Assembly (NCBI GenBank): GCA_035539175.1
Contig: DATLIY010000008.1
Span: forward strand, 620,001-684,000
DNA length: 64,000 bases
Origin: Acidisarcina sp.
Lineage (GTDB): Bacteria; Acidobacteriota; Terriglobia; Terriglobales; Acidobacteriaceae
Reading direction: 5' to 3'
A model generated the notes under the pieces. That model saw only the letters and a program-made list of their open reading frames with translations, did no database searches and was not told the origin of the DNA. A program made the translations under genes and the position numbers. Shown here in pieces: positions 55,475 through 63,377 of this stretch; the stretch's first letter is position 1, and each line of letters begins with the position of its first letter.

Positions 55475-55794
55475 CTCTCTAAACCGGGGCTACCATCCCA
55501 GCGCAGGATTCAATTCTCTGGGATGGTCCCTCGGCACAGTTCATAAGCTGGCAACGCTTGCTGTACAACTTTTAGACCCCAATTCTGGGCATCGCTTCTT
55601 CCCTGGCGCATGCCATCCTGAGTTTCTTCGCGGCAACTAGGCCGCGCTTCAACGCCGCACCCCTTCTTCGCGGTCAGGGCCCATCAACACTCACCAAAGT
55701 GCAAGGAACGATACCAGGCTGCTCTCCGTTCAGGAGCGTGGCGTGGCGCTGTTGCCTCATCTGCGGTTCGAGGCGCAGCCCGGGGGACGCGAGG
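55475..55794 (+). other. Gap after rpsU with a stable hairpin
   Basis: 320 bases without a gene. At 55492-55527 a perfect 10-bp stem accatcccag/ctgggatggt encloses a 16-base loop 18 bases after the rpsU stop; there is no T run, so it may be a factor-dependent terminator or 3' stabiliser. Around 55605 there is a degenerate remnant of the 'catcctgag' dispersed repeat. Confidence 0.5.
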
Positions 55795-56118
55795 ATGGAC
55801 TTCGTAGACAAGATTTTGAAATGCGTAGACTGCGGAAGTGATTTTGTTTTCACGGCCGGGGAACAACTCTTCTTTCACGATAAGCAATTCAAGAACGATC
55901 CCAAGCGTTGCAAACAATGCAAGGCAAAGAGGGCTGCCGGATCAGGTTCCGGAGTGCGGGCGGAGACGCGTACCGTCTGCTCGCAGTGCGGAATGGAGAC
56001 GACGGTTCCGTTTAAGCCGACTCAGGGCAGACCGGTACTCTGCCGATCCTGTTTCCAGCAGGCCAGACCGCCAGCGGCAAGCGTGCACGCGCCTGCAGCG
56101 GCAACCGGTACTGCATAG
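55795..56118 (+). CDS. Double zinc-ribbon protein
   Basis: 107-codon frame, 107 residues or so. MDFVDKILKCVDCGSDFVFTAGEQLFFHDKQFKNDPKRCKQCKAKR is one ribbon (CVDC, CKQC) and VCSQCGMETTVPFKPTQGRPVLCRSCF a second (CSQC, CRSC, the CxxC-x17-CxxC type). Such proteins are widespread in Acidobacteriota and Chloroflexota without known role; nucleic-acid or redox binding is possible. The ATG at 55795 directly follows GCGAGG, a close-set site. Ends in a Pro/Ala tail. Confidence 0.85.
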   Translation: MDFVDKILKCVDCGSDFVFTAGEQLFFHDKQFKNDPKRCKQCKAKRAAGSGSGVRAETRTVCSQCGMETTVPFKPTQGRPVLCRSCFQQARPPAASVHAPAAATGTA

Positions 56119-56220
56119 GATTCAGAAACCCAGGGGCGGACGCACTTCAGGGTCCAGCCAATCGTAGGACAAACGTGCGGTCTATAGGGCGCGAGGGGGT
56201 AAGTGCGCCCGAATGAGGGA

Positions 56221-56679
56221 CTAGATCCGTCTGGATCCGGTTCTAGGCTTGGCGGCTGCTATCGTTGAGGATGCTGGTTGTTCGGCGACAGGTTTGCGCG
56301 TTTTGAGCTTCTTGTCCTCGTGACTTACCAGCAAGGCTTCGATCTGCAATAACAGGTCCTGCGTGTTCATCGGCTTGACCAGCATCTCATCGGCACCTTC
56401 ATCCTGCCAGTTCGTCCCAGCCATGGGATACGCCGTAAGCATGGCGACAGCCGGCTGGTATGGGGCCTTCTTGGCGGCATGTACCACCTCCAGCCCGGAG
56501 TTGTCGCTCTCCATCTTCATGTCGGTAATGACCATGTGATATTCGTTGCCGCGAATCTTGGCCTTGGCCTCTCGCGCGGAGGCCGCTGTCTCTACGTCAA
56601 AGCCATGAATCTCGAGGACTGCTTTGAGTGTAAGCAGAATTGCGAGTTCATCGTCCACCAGCAGAATGCGACGTTTCAT
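56221..56679 (-). CDS. Single-domain response regulator
   Basis: 152 residues. Receiver domain RRILLVDDELAILLTLKAVLEIHGFDVETAASAREAKAKI with the phospho-acceptor Asp in MVITDMKM, the Thr in AVAMLTAYP and Lys in EMLVKPM. Following residue 120 there is only a Lys/Pro/Ala tail, so no output domain. GGAGG sits 6 bases before the ATG at 56679. Its kinase is not in the window. Confidence 0.93.
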   Translation of the reverse strand: MKRRILLVDDELAILLTLKAVLEIHGFDVETAASAREAKAKIRGNEYHMVITDMKMESDNSGLEVVHAAKKAPYQPAVAMLTAYPMAGTNWQDEGADEMLVKPMNTQDLLLQIEALLVSHEDKKLKTRKPVAEQPASSTIAAAKPRTGSRRI

Positions 56680-56980
56680 CGGAGTCCTCCAACTTTCTTG
56701 CATATATTGCGGGACAAGCTTTCAGGGGAAACCATTGAGAAGTCGCTCGTAGCAAAAGCCCGCAGGGCCGGTTACATTCAATCCATTACGAAACTGAACA
56801 ACGTGGCAGGATACCACGCCGCTCAACCTGTCACTCTCCTAAAAAAATCAATTGGTCAGGCGATTGCCTTCGCCAGCGAACCTTTCGGGCAAGAGATCGT
56901 ATCTAAATAAGAAGCAGGAATGGCCTGGCGTAGAACGTTGCTGCAGTGGCATCGATTCCCCAGGAAAGTTCCAAAACCAA

Positions 56981-56989
56981 TGCTATACT
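56981..56989 (+). promoter_or_regulatory. Extended -10 promoter of infC
   Basis: tgcTATACT, an extended -10 element, about 45 bases before the infC start; -35 is poor, as expected for this class. A 7-bp hairpin cgaaggg/cccttcg follows at 56997-57014, just ahead of the ribosome site. Confidence 0.6.
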
Positions 56990-57031
56990 CGTCAGGCGAA
57001 GGGTGCGCCCTTCGCGTCCCGGAGGAGACCC

Positions 57032-57658
57032 ATCGATAAGCGTTCAGCAAAGTCGTTCATTCGCATTAACGAAAAGATTCGCGCACGGGAAGTGCGTGTT
57101 ATAGATGATGCCGGTAACCAGCTCGGCATTCTCCCGCCATTTGAAGCCTTGAAGATCGCCCGCGAACGCGGCCTCGATCTGGTCGAGGTTTCGCCCAGCG
57201 CCGTACCGCCGGTCTGCCGTATTCAGGACTATGGAAAGTTCCTGTACGAGAAGGACAAGAGCGATCGCGCCGCACGCAAGAAGCAGAAGATCATCACCAT
57301 CAAGGAAGTGAAGTTCTCCGTCACCGTGGATGAGCACGACTACGTGACGAAGAAGAACAAGGCGATCGGCTTTCTTACGGATGGCGACAAGGTGAAGGCT
57401 TCGCTGCGCTTCAAAGGGCGGCAAATGGCCCACCGCGACCTCGGCTACAAGATCATCAATCGGTTGATTCAGGACATTGGCGATCTGGGTGTGGTGGAGT
57501 TTATGCCGCGCATGGAAGGGACCACGCTGCACGCCATCATCGCTCCGGGCAAGAAGCCGGAGGTGCAGAAGCCTGCCAAGCCCGTTGCGCCGAAGCCTGA
57601 GGCAAAAACGGTGCCTGTGGCTGCAGCACCCGCGCCGACGACTCCTGTTCAGCCGTAA
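57032..57658 (+). CDS. infC: Translation initiation factor IF-3 with ATC start
   Basis: 208 residues. FIRINEKIRAREVRVIDDAGNQLGILP, ARERGLDLVEVSPSAVPPVCRIQDYGKFLYEK, KEVKFSVTVDEHDYVTKKNKAIGFL and RQMAHRDLGYK are IF-3. The only start consistent with GGAGG (57021-57025, 6-base spacing) is ATC at 57032 (IDKRSAKSF); no ATG, GTG or TTG follows before the conserved part. Non-AUG starts of infC allow IF-3 to reject its own mRNA. A Pro/Ala/Lys tail of about 30 residues is added. rpmI and rplT follow. Confidence 0.95.
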   Translation: MDKRSAKSFIRINEKIRAREVRVIDDAGNQLGILPPFEALKIARERGLDLVEVSPSAVPPVCRIQDYGKFLYEKDKSDRAARKKQKIITIKEVKFSVTVDEHDYVTKKNKAIGFLTDGDKVKASLRFKGRQMAHRDLGYKIINRLIQDIGDLGVVEFMPRMEGTTLHAIIAPGKKPEVQKPAKPVAPKPEAKTVPVAAAPAPTTPVQP

Positions 57659-57686
57659 AGACAGCAAGCCGGGCGGCCTCCGCGAT

Positions 57687-57720
57687 CCCTGGTTTTCGAC
57701 TGCCCCTGGTTTTTCGACTG
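57687..57720 (+). repeat. Imperfect 17-bp direct repeat between infC and rpmI
   Basis: ccctggttttcgactg followed by cccctggtttttcgactg, and a further weak copy downstream, within the 208-base gap. This lies where rpmI-rplT mRNA is controlled by L20 in other bacteria. Confidence 0.6.
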
Positions 57721-57866
57721 CGGGTTTTCTGCCTGCCTCGATTTCGCCCGGACCGGGGCTTGCGGGACATGTCCGCAAGCCTCTAATCCGGCAAGGGTTG
57801 CCTGAGGTGTGCCAAGACCTGTAGACTGGTTGATGTTGCACGTACGTCAATCGAAGTAGGACAACC

Positions 57867-58064
57867 ATGCCCAAACTAAAGAGTCACCGGGGCGCGATGA
57901 AGCGCTTCAAGAAGACTGGTACCGGCAAAATCAAGCGCGGCCAGACCAAGATGCGCCATATCCTTACGTCGAAGTCGATCAAGTCCAAGCGCAAGCTCGC
58001 CAAGGTTGTACTGGTGTCGGACGCCGACTACGCGAAGGTTTCGCGCATGATTCCTTACCTCTGA
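57867..58064 (+). CDS. rpmI: 50S ribosomal protein L35
   Basis: 65 residues: [26 protein letters not shown] and [14 protein letters not shown] are the L35 pattern. Middle gene of infC-rpmI-rplT; the 179-base gap to rplT has no ORF. Confidence 0.97.
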   Translation: MPKLKSHRGAMKRFKKTGTGKIKRGQTKMRHILTSKSIKSKRKLAKVVLVSDADYAKVSRMIPYL

Positions 58065-58243
58065 TCAACCCCTGACAGGGTTCGGGCCGCGGTAAAGCGT
58101 TCCGCAATGGCCCCCGGAAAGCCTGATTTGCAGGCTCCGAGAGATCCGAGATGCAAGCGAGTGAAGAGGTCTAAAGCGTCCCCCAACGGGTGACGCCTCC
58201 TGCCTCCAGCCGCACAACGAAACACGCAAAGGAGAAGAACAAA

Positions 58244-58615
58244 ATGCCCCGTGTAAAACGGAGTACGAAGCGGAACGATCGCCGCAAGAAGATTCTCAAG
58301 CGGGCGAGTGGATATTTCCTCACCAAATCCAAGCTGTACCAGGCTGCGCAGGAAGCCGTAGAGCGCGGCATGAAGTTCAGCTACATTGGCCGCCGCCAGA
58401 AGAAGCGCCAGTATCGCTCTCTCTGGATTGTGCGTATCAACGCCGCGGCACAGTTGAACGGCTTGAATTACAGCCTGCTGATCAACGGATTGAAGAAGGC
58501 TGGCGTGGAGCTGGACCGCAAGGTTCTGGCAGACATCGCCGTCAACGACGCAGAAGGTTTTGCAGCGCTTGTGGCGCAGGCAAAGTCTGCGCTGAGCGCG
58601 ACGGCAGCGGCGTAA
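58244..58615 (+). CDS. rplT: 50S ribosomal protein L20
   Basis: 123 residues starting [25 protein letters not shown], with [24 protein letters not shown] and [23 protein letters not shown]. Start at 58244 behind AAAGGAGAA; the frame extends upstream to 58190 but that is leader. L20 normally represses its own operon; the leader was not resolved. Confidence 0.98.
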   Translation: MPRVKRSTKRNDRRKKILKRASGYFLTKSKLYQAAQEAVERGMKFSYIGRRQKKRQYRSLWIVRINAAAQLNGLNYSLLINGLKKAGVELDRKVLADIAVNDAEGFAALVAQAKSALSATAAA

Positions 58616-58646
58616 CCGCGAGCTGGAAATTAACATCGCAATAAAA

Positions 58647-58681
58647 AAGAAGAGGCGCAGCAACAAGCTGCGCCTCTTCTT
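58647..58681 (+). terminator. Intrinsic terminator after rplT
   Basis: 14-bp stem aagaagaggcgcag/ctgcgcctcttctt, 7-base loop, flanked by A and T runs. Confidence 0.95.
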
Positions 58682-58780
58682 TTTGCCATATTCCCATAAA
58701 GAAACCGGAATTTGCGGGGCACAGCGATTCCCTGCTGTTTGTGGATTGCATGGAAAATCGGATTCGGACAGAATCGTGTC

Positions 58781-59008
58781 ATGCAGATCCCTGCGACGAT
58801 TGCATCTCCGAGCCCGACCTATCCGCGCGATGGGTTCGCCGCGTACTACGTAACAACGCTCAAGGACACGAGGCAGGTCGCCCGGATTGAGTGGGAGGGG
58901 GACCAGTTCAGCGCGCATGTGCTGGGGCCTCCGCCGCTGACGGCACGCGGCGCGACCATAGAAGCAGCCGAGATTCTGCTGGACTACCGCGTAAGCGTCT
59001 ATGCCTGA
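58781..59008 (+). CDS. Small hypothetical protein
   Basis: 75 residues, MQIPATIASPSPTYPRDGFAAYYVTTLKDTRQVARIEWEGDQFSAHVLGPPPLTARGATIEAAEILLDYRVSVYA. No ribosome site, no recognised family, no membrane segment. Beta-rich with a plausible short fold. Position between rplT terminator and the pheS repeats; may be a real gene because codon use matches neighbours. Confidence 0.5.
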   Translation: MQIPATIASPSPTYPRDGFAAYYVTTLKDTRQVARIEWEGDQFSAHVLGPPPLTARGATIEAAEILLDYRVSVYA

Positions 59009-59053
59009 AGGATCCACTCTCCCGGGACGCTGCTGGACGCGATATCTCGGCCT

Positions 59054-59123
59054 CAGTAATTCGGTCCCAGCAATTCGACCGCAGCAATTCGACCGCCGGT
59101 GATTTGACCCCGTGATTCGCCCC
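59054..59123 (+). repeat. 14-bp tandem repeat, five degenerate units, before pheS
   Basis: cagtaattcggtcc, cagcaattcgaccg twice (identical), ccggtgatttgacc and ccgtgattcgcccc run head to tail in the pheS leader, ending 40 bases before the ATG. Confidence 0.85.
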
Positions 59124-59162
59124 GATGGTTCCCGGGCAGTGGTTTATTCTTTTAGATAGACC

Positions 59163-60269
59163 ATGTCGCAAGAACAGATTCCACAATTGAGCAGCTTTGA
59201 CGAAGCCGCGCTGGAACAGGCTTTCGGCGCGCTTGCCGCGCAGGCCGCCGAGTCAGCCCGGGCGCTGGCCTCGCCGGAAGCGGTTGAGCACTTTCGGCTG
59301 GAGTGGCTGGGGCGCAAACAGGGACGGCTGAAGCTGGTAAGCGAGGCGTGGCTGAAGTCCGCTCCCCCAGAGGCGAAGAAGCAGATTGGCCAGCGCTTTA
59401 ACAAGCTGAAGGAGCAGGTAGAAGAGCTGCTGGCGAGCGCCGGCAGCGCCGGGCCGGATGATGCCGCCCTGGCGCGCGAGGCCATCGACGTCACTCTGCC
59501 CGGGACCCGCAACTTGATCGGCGCGGAGCATCCGATCCTGCGCACGATGAACGAGATCGTCTCCGTTTTCCAGGGCATGGGCTACTCCGTCGGAGTGGGG
59601 CCTGAGGTCGAGACCGACTACTACAACTTCGAATCGCTGAATTTTCCGCCGAATCATCCGGCACGCGACACCCAGGACACGCTGGTGGTGGCGAACCAGG
59701 AGCGTCGCCCCCTGCGCGATCGGCTGCTGATGCGCACCCATACTTCGCCGGTGCAGATCCGCACGATGGAGCAGCAGCCGCCGCCGGTACGCATCGTGAT
59801 TCCGGGCAAGGTACATCGTAATGACGCGTCTGATGCCACGCACTCGCCGATCTTTCACCAGGTGGAGGGCTTGTGCGTCGGGGAAAACGTAACTTTCAGT
59901 GATCTAAAAGGAACGCTCGATCGCGCGATGAAGGCGTTCTTCGGCCTGGGAGTGAAGACGCGCTTCTTCCCGTCGTTCTTCCCCTTCACGGAGCCGAGCG
60001 CAGATGTGCAGATCAGCTGCATCTTCTGCGGCGGCAAGGGCTGCCGCAAGTGCAAGCACTCGGGATGGATCGAGTTGCTGGGCTGCGGCATGGTGGACCC
60101 CGCGGTGTTCGGCTTTGTGCAGCAGAAACAGCCCGGCTACGACCCGAAGAAGATCAGTGGATTTGCCTTCGGCATGGGCGTCGAGCGCATCGCGATGATG
60201 AAGTACGGCGTAAGCGATATCGGCCAGTTCTATTCGGGAGATATGAGGTTTTTGCGGCAATTTGCTTAG
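59163..60269 (+). CDS. pheS: Phenylalanyl-tRNA synthetase alpha subunit
   Basis: 368 residues, class II catalytic chain. N-terminal coiled coil, DVTLPGTRNLIGAEHPI, MGYSVGVGPEVETDYYNFESLN, motif 2 RTHTSPVQIRTME and GKVHRNDASDATHSPIFHQVEG, motif 3 GFAFGMGVERIAMMKYG. A CxxC..CxxC-like IFCGGKGCRKCKHSGWIELLG is present. Works with PheT to charge tRNA-Phe. pheT follows after a four-helix-bundle gene, so the usual tight pheS-pheT linkage is broken by 498 bases. Confidence 0.98.
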   Translation: MSQEQIPQLSSFDEAALEQAFGALAAQAAESARALASPEAVEHFRLEWLGRKQGRLKLVSEAWLKSAPPEAKKQIGQRFNKLKEQVEELLASAGSAGPDDAALAREAIDVTLPGTRNLIGAEHPILRTMNEIVSVFQGMGYSVGVGPEVETDYYNFESLNFPPNHPARDTQDTLVVANQERRPLRDRLLMRTHTSPVQIRTMEQQPPPVRIVIPGKVHRNDASDATHSPIFHQVEGLCVGENVTFSDLKGTLDRAMKAFFGLGVKTRFFPSFFPFTEPSADVQISCIFCGGKGCRKCKHSGWIELLGCGMVDPAVFGFVQQKQPGYDPKKISGFAFGMGVERIAMMKYGVSDIGQFYSGDMRFLRQFA

Positions 60270-60273
60270 GGGC

Positions 60274-60320
60274 AGCAGGTTAGCGAGTCAGCAAAGGGGC
60301 GGTCAGCGAGTCAGCAAAAG
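60274..60320. repeat. Left octamer array flanking the four-helix-bundle gene
   Basis: Degenerate 8-bp units agcaggtt, agcgagtc, agcaaagg, ggcggtc, agcgagtc, agcaaaag begin 4 bases after the pheS stop and end 9 bases before the next gene. Opposite sense to the right array at 60719-60766. The 14-mer agcgagtcagcaaa occurs twice. Confidence 0.85.
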
Positions 60321-60329
60321 TAGGCAGAA

Positions 60330-60710
60330 TTGGCAAGAACCAGGCATTTTCGGGACCTGATCGTGTGGCAGAAGGCCATGCAACTTGCCCGCGATGTTTA
60401 CTCGGCCACTCGTGCATTCCCCCGCGAAGAGATCTTTGGGCTGACCAGCCAGATGCGGCGTGCTGCAGTGTCTATTCCCAGCAACATCGCGGAAGGACAC
60501 GGCAGGCTCTCCGATCCAGGTTTGCGCACCTTTCTGGCGCAGGCTCGCGGGTCATTGTTTGAACTGGAGACACAGATTGATTTGGCTCGTGACGTCGGCT
60601 ATTTCGATGCACGGGCAGCGAAAGGATTATGCGAAGAGTGCGAGGAAGTAGCAAGACTGCTGAATGGACTGATCGCCGCAATTAACGGCAATACCCAGGG
60701 ACAAGGGTGA
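60330..60710 (+). CDS. Four-helix-bundle protein, S23/IVP family
   Basis: 126 residues starting with TTG: ARTRHFRDLIVWQKAMQLARDVYSATRAFPREEIFGLTSQMRRAAVSIPSNIAEGHGRLSDPGLRTFLAQARGSLFELETQIDLARDVGYFDARAAKGLCEECEEVARLLNGLIAAI. DLxVWQKAM, QMRRAAVSIPSNIAEG and ELETQI are the hallmarks of proteins first seen inside 23S rRNA intervening sequences and of Avd in diversity-generating retroelements. Function unknown; DNA or RNA binding is likely. Lies between pheS and pheT, bordered by the two octamer arrays. Confidence 0.9.
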   Translation: MARTRHFRDLIVWQKAMQLARDVYSATRAFPREEIFGLTSQMRRAAVSIPSNIAEGHGRLSDPGLRTFLAQARGSLFELETQIDLARDVGYFDARAAKGLCEECEEVARLLNGLIAAINGNTQGQG

Positions 60711-60718
60711 TTTCCGCC

Positions 60719-60766
60719 GCTGACTTGCTGTTCCGCTGGCTTGCTAACTCGCTGATTTGCTGAAGT
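60719..60766. repeat. Right octamer array flanking the four-helix-bundle gene
   Basis: Six contiguous 8-bp units gctgactt, gctgttcc, gctggctt, gctaactc, gctgattt, gctgaagt, beginning 8 bases after the gene's stop and ending one base before the pheT ATG, so it replaces the pheT ribosome site. Inverse complement in style to the left array. Confidence 0.9.
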
Positions 60767-60767
60767 C

Positions 60768-62876
60768 ATGAAGATTCTGACGGAGTGGTTGCGTGAATAT
60801 CTCCCGGGGATTCCCGTGGAGGACCATAAGCTTGCCGAGGACCTGACGCTGCGTGGCATCGCCGTGGATGGCGCCTTTGACCTTGGCCCCGGCAAGGGCT
60901 TGCTGCTCGAGATGGACATCACGACCAACCGCGTAGACGCGATGAACCACTACGGCATCGCACGCGAGGCGAGCGCGATCTATGGGCTGGCTCTGCCGCC
61001 GCTCGATGCTTCCGTACCCGTGTCCGGGTCCACATCCGGGTCCACGTCTGCAACCAAGCCCTACCCGGTGCGCATTGAAGCACCCGATCTCTGCGGCCGA
61101 TTCACGGCGCGCGTGCTGCGCAGCGTCACCATCAAACCCTCTACGGGGTTGCTGGCCCGGCGATTCGCCGCGCTCGAGCAGAAGCTGATTTCCAATGCGG
61201 TGGATGCGACCAACTACGCGTGGATTGCGATGGGGCAGCCCACCCACGTCTTCGATCTCGACAAGCTGGAGGGCGGCATCGTTGTCCGCCGCGCCCGCAA
61301 AGGCGAAAAGCTGCGCACCCTGGATGGCGTAGAGCGCACGCTGTATCCCGACGACCTGGTGGTGGCTGACGAGAAGAAGGCACTGGCGATTGCCGGCGTG
61401 ATGGGCGGCTGGGACTCGATGATTACTCCGGAGACGAAGAACGTGCTGGTGGAAGCGGCATGGTTCGATCCGGCAAGCATTCGCGGCACCTCGCGCCGTC
61501 ATGGCCTGCATACGGATGCCTCGCATCGCTTTGAACGCGGCGCCGACTTTAATGCTCCTCCGGTAGCTTCCGCGCTGGTGAGCCGCATGCTGCTGGCCGA
61601 TGGTGGCGAAGCAGAGGGCGAACTGGTGGACGTTGCCATTCCCGAGGCCGCGGCACGCACGGCAAACCGCTCCGCTGTCCGGCTGGAGCTGAGCGAGGTT
61701 CGCCGCATCCTGGGAACGACGGTTGACGCAGAGGGAATCACCACGTCGATTGTTGAGAACGTGCTGACGGCGCTGGGCTGCTCGCTGGTGCTGCATTCCG
61801 AGGGCGTCTACGACGTAACCCTGCCAAGCTGGCGGCTCGATCTGGAGCGCGAAATCGACCTGATCGAAGAGATCGCCCGCGTCTATGGGTACAACCGCTT
61901 TGCCAATACGCTGCCCGTGCTGGATTGCACCGTGGTGGAGCTGCCCTGGGCGCGGCAGCAGGATGCGGTGCGCTCGACCCTGCTGGCGCTGGGCTGGAAT
62001 GAGGCGTTGTCCAGCACCTTTGCATCTGCAACCGATGCGGTTGCATTTGCGCCGCAGCCCTCGTCCACCGTCGCCATGGGCAATCCTTTGAACGAAGAAG
62101 CCGGCATCCTGCGGCCTTCGCTGGTGCCGGGAATGCTGACCATGCTGGGCAGCAATCTGAACCGCAATGTGGAGGATGTGCGGCTCTTCGAAATGGGGAC
62201 CGTCTTCAGCGGAACAACAGACCGCGTGGACGAGCGGCCCGCGCTGTCCATAGGCGCAACCGGGCTGACCGCCGTCGAAGGACCGCATCAGCCGCCGCGG
62301 CCAGTGGACTTCTACGACGTAAAGGGCTCGATCGAAGAGCTGCTGAGCCGCTTTGCGATGCGCTCCCTCTACTTTGACAACTTTGCCGTGGAGAGCCACC
62401 TGATGCCGAAATGGCTGCATCCGGGGCGTTCTGCGCGGGTGGTCGTGGAGGGCTCGACGATCGGCTACTTCGGAGAGCTGCATCCAGCGGAAGCGCACAG
62501 CAGAAAGCTGAAGCAGAAGGTCTTCGTGGGCGAAATCTACCTCGACCGGCTGTATCGCCAGGCATTGCGCCAGCCGTCAGCGCGGGAGCTATCGCGCTTC
62601 CAGGCCGTGCGCCGCGATTTTTCGTTGATCTTTCCCGATACGGTTCTCTGGTCGCAGGTGGACGGCGCACTGCGCGAATTGCGCATCGAAGAATTGGTCA
62701 GCGTGGCGGCAAAGGAGGTCTTCCGCGACAGAAAGCAGGAGAAGCCGGAGTACTCTCTGCTGCTGGGCACCGTCTTTCAATCGCAGGAGCGCACCTTGCG
62801 CGAAGAGGAAGTGCAGGGTTACTCCGAGCAGATTCTGAAAGCGATGGAGCAACTTGGGGGACGTCTGCGCAGTTGA
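60768..62876 (+). CDS. pheT: Phenylalanyl-tRNA synthetase beta subunit, short form
   Basis: 702 residues. MKILTEWLREYLPGIPVEDHKLAEDLTLRGIAVDGAF runs straight into LEMDITTNRVDAMNHYGIAREASAIYG; the roughly 110-residue B2 (EMAP/OB-fold) domain usually in between is absent, explaining the length against about 790. B3/4 editing domain (VDATNYAWIAMGQPTHVFDLDKL, RRHGLHTDASHRFERGADF), B5 (LIEEIARVYGYNRF) and the FDX-ACB anticodon domain (FQAVRRDFSLIFPD) are present. No ribosome site is visible before the ATG. Confidence 0.96.
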   Translation: MKILTEWLREYLPGIPVEDHKLAEDLTLRGIAVDGAFDLGPGKGLLLEMDITTNRVDAMNHYGIAREASAIYGLALPPLDASVPVSGSTSGSTSATKPYPVRIEAPDLCGRFTARVLRSVTIKPSTGLLARRFAALEQKLISNAVDATNYAWIAMGQPTHVFDLDKLEGGIVVRRARKGEKLRTLDGVERTLYPDDLVVADEKKALAIAGVMGGWDSMITPETKNVLVEAAWFDPASIRGTSRRHGLHTDASHRFERGADFNAPPVASALVSRMLLADGGEAEGELVDVAIPEAAARTANRSAVRLELSEVRRILGTTVDAEGITTSIVENVLTALGCSLVLHSEGVYDVTLPSWRLDLEREIDLIEEIARVYGYNRFANTLPVLDCTVVELPWARQQDAVRSTLLALGWNEALSSTFASATDAVAFAPQPSSTVAMGNPLNEEAGILRPSLVPGMLTMLGSNLNRNVEDVRLFEMGTVFSGTTDRVDERPALSIGATGLTAVEGPHQPPRPVDFYDVKGSIEELLSRFAMRSLYFDNFAVESHLMPKWLHPGRSARVVVEGSTIGYFGELHPAEAHSRKLKQKVFVGEIYLDRLYRQALRQPSARELSRFQAVRRDFSLIFPDTVLWSQVDGALRELRIEELVSVAAKEVFRDRKQEKPEYSLLLGTVFQSQERTLREEEVQGYSEQILKAMEQLGGRLRS

Positions 62877-63063
62877 GGAATCTACACCGTCCGCGTAGCG
62901 GCGACTGCGGCTTATGGGGCATCGCTGAACGGGGACGAAAGAATGTACGGTAAAAACGCGGCGAAAGAACATGTTCTGGCACCTGCCAGGTGTGTTTTCT
63001 TCCGGTTTACGGGCCTTTAAGGGCCTATCGGCGCTATACTGCGCCAAGGGAGCGGCAAAAACA

Positions 63064-63360
63064 GTGGACGAAACAACTATGCCAACACTTGCATTAGGGG
63101 AGCCGGAGCAGGCAATCGCCATCGACGATTTCCAGGCTCTGGAGCAACGAGTGCTGCGCACCGTGCAATTGCTCAAGTCGGAGCGGGAACAACGCGCTGC
63201 TGCCGAAGAGCGTGCTTCGACCGCCGAACAGCGGCTGGAAGAGAGCAATGCCATGCTCGCCAGCCTGGAAGCGGAACTTACCGGCCTGCGGCGTGAGCGC
63301 GATGGCGTGCGCAACCGCGTGGAGCGACTCTTGACTCAACTCGATGATCTTGCAGTCTGA
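63064..63360 (+). CDS. Short coiled-coil protein upstream of zapA
   Basis: 98 residues from a GTG start behind GGGAG; ATG at 63079 is the alternative. Almost wholly helical: DDFQALEQRVLRTVQLLKSEREQRAAAEERASTAEQRLEESNAMLASLEAELTGLRRERDGVRNRVERLLTQLDDL has heptad spacing and resembles ZapB-like coiled coils that sit next to zapA in several phyla. It precedes zapA by 17 bases, so a cell-division partner role is inferred. Confidence 0.8.
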   Translation: MDETTMPTLALGEPEQAIAIDDFQALEQRVLRTVQLLKSEREQRAAAEERASTAEQRLEESNAMLASLEAELTGLRRERDGVRNRVERLLTQLDDLAV

Positions 63361-63377
63361 TTGAGGAACTGCGGCCT

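Noticed and set aside
55492-55527. Hairpin after rpsU considered as a tRNA-like structure because of a ggattcaattc word
   Set aside because: No cloverleaf: anticodon and D arms cannot be formed and the stem is a simple hairpin.
60744-62498. 584-codon minus-strand frame opposite pheT
   Set aside because: Mirror of the pheT coding strand with Arg/His-rich random composition; PheT domains are clear.
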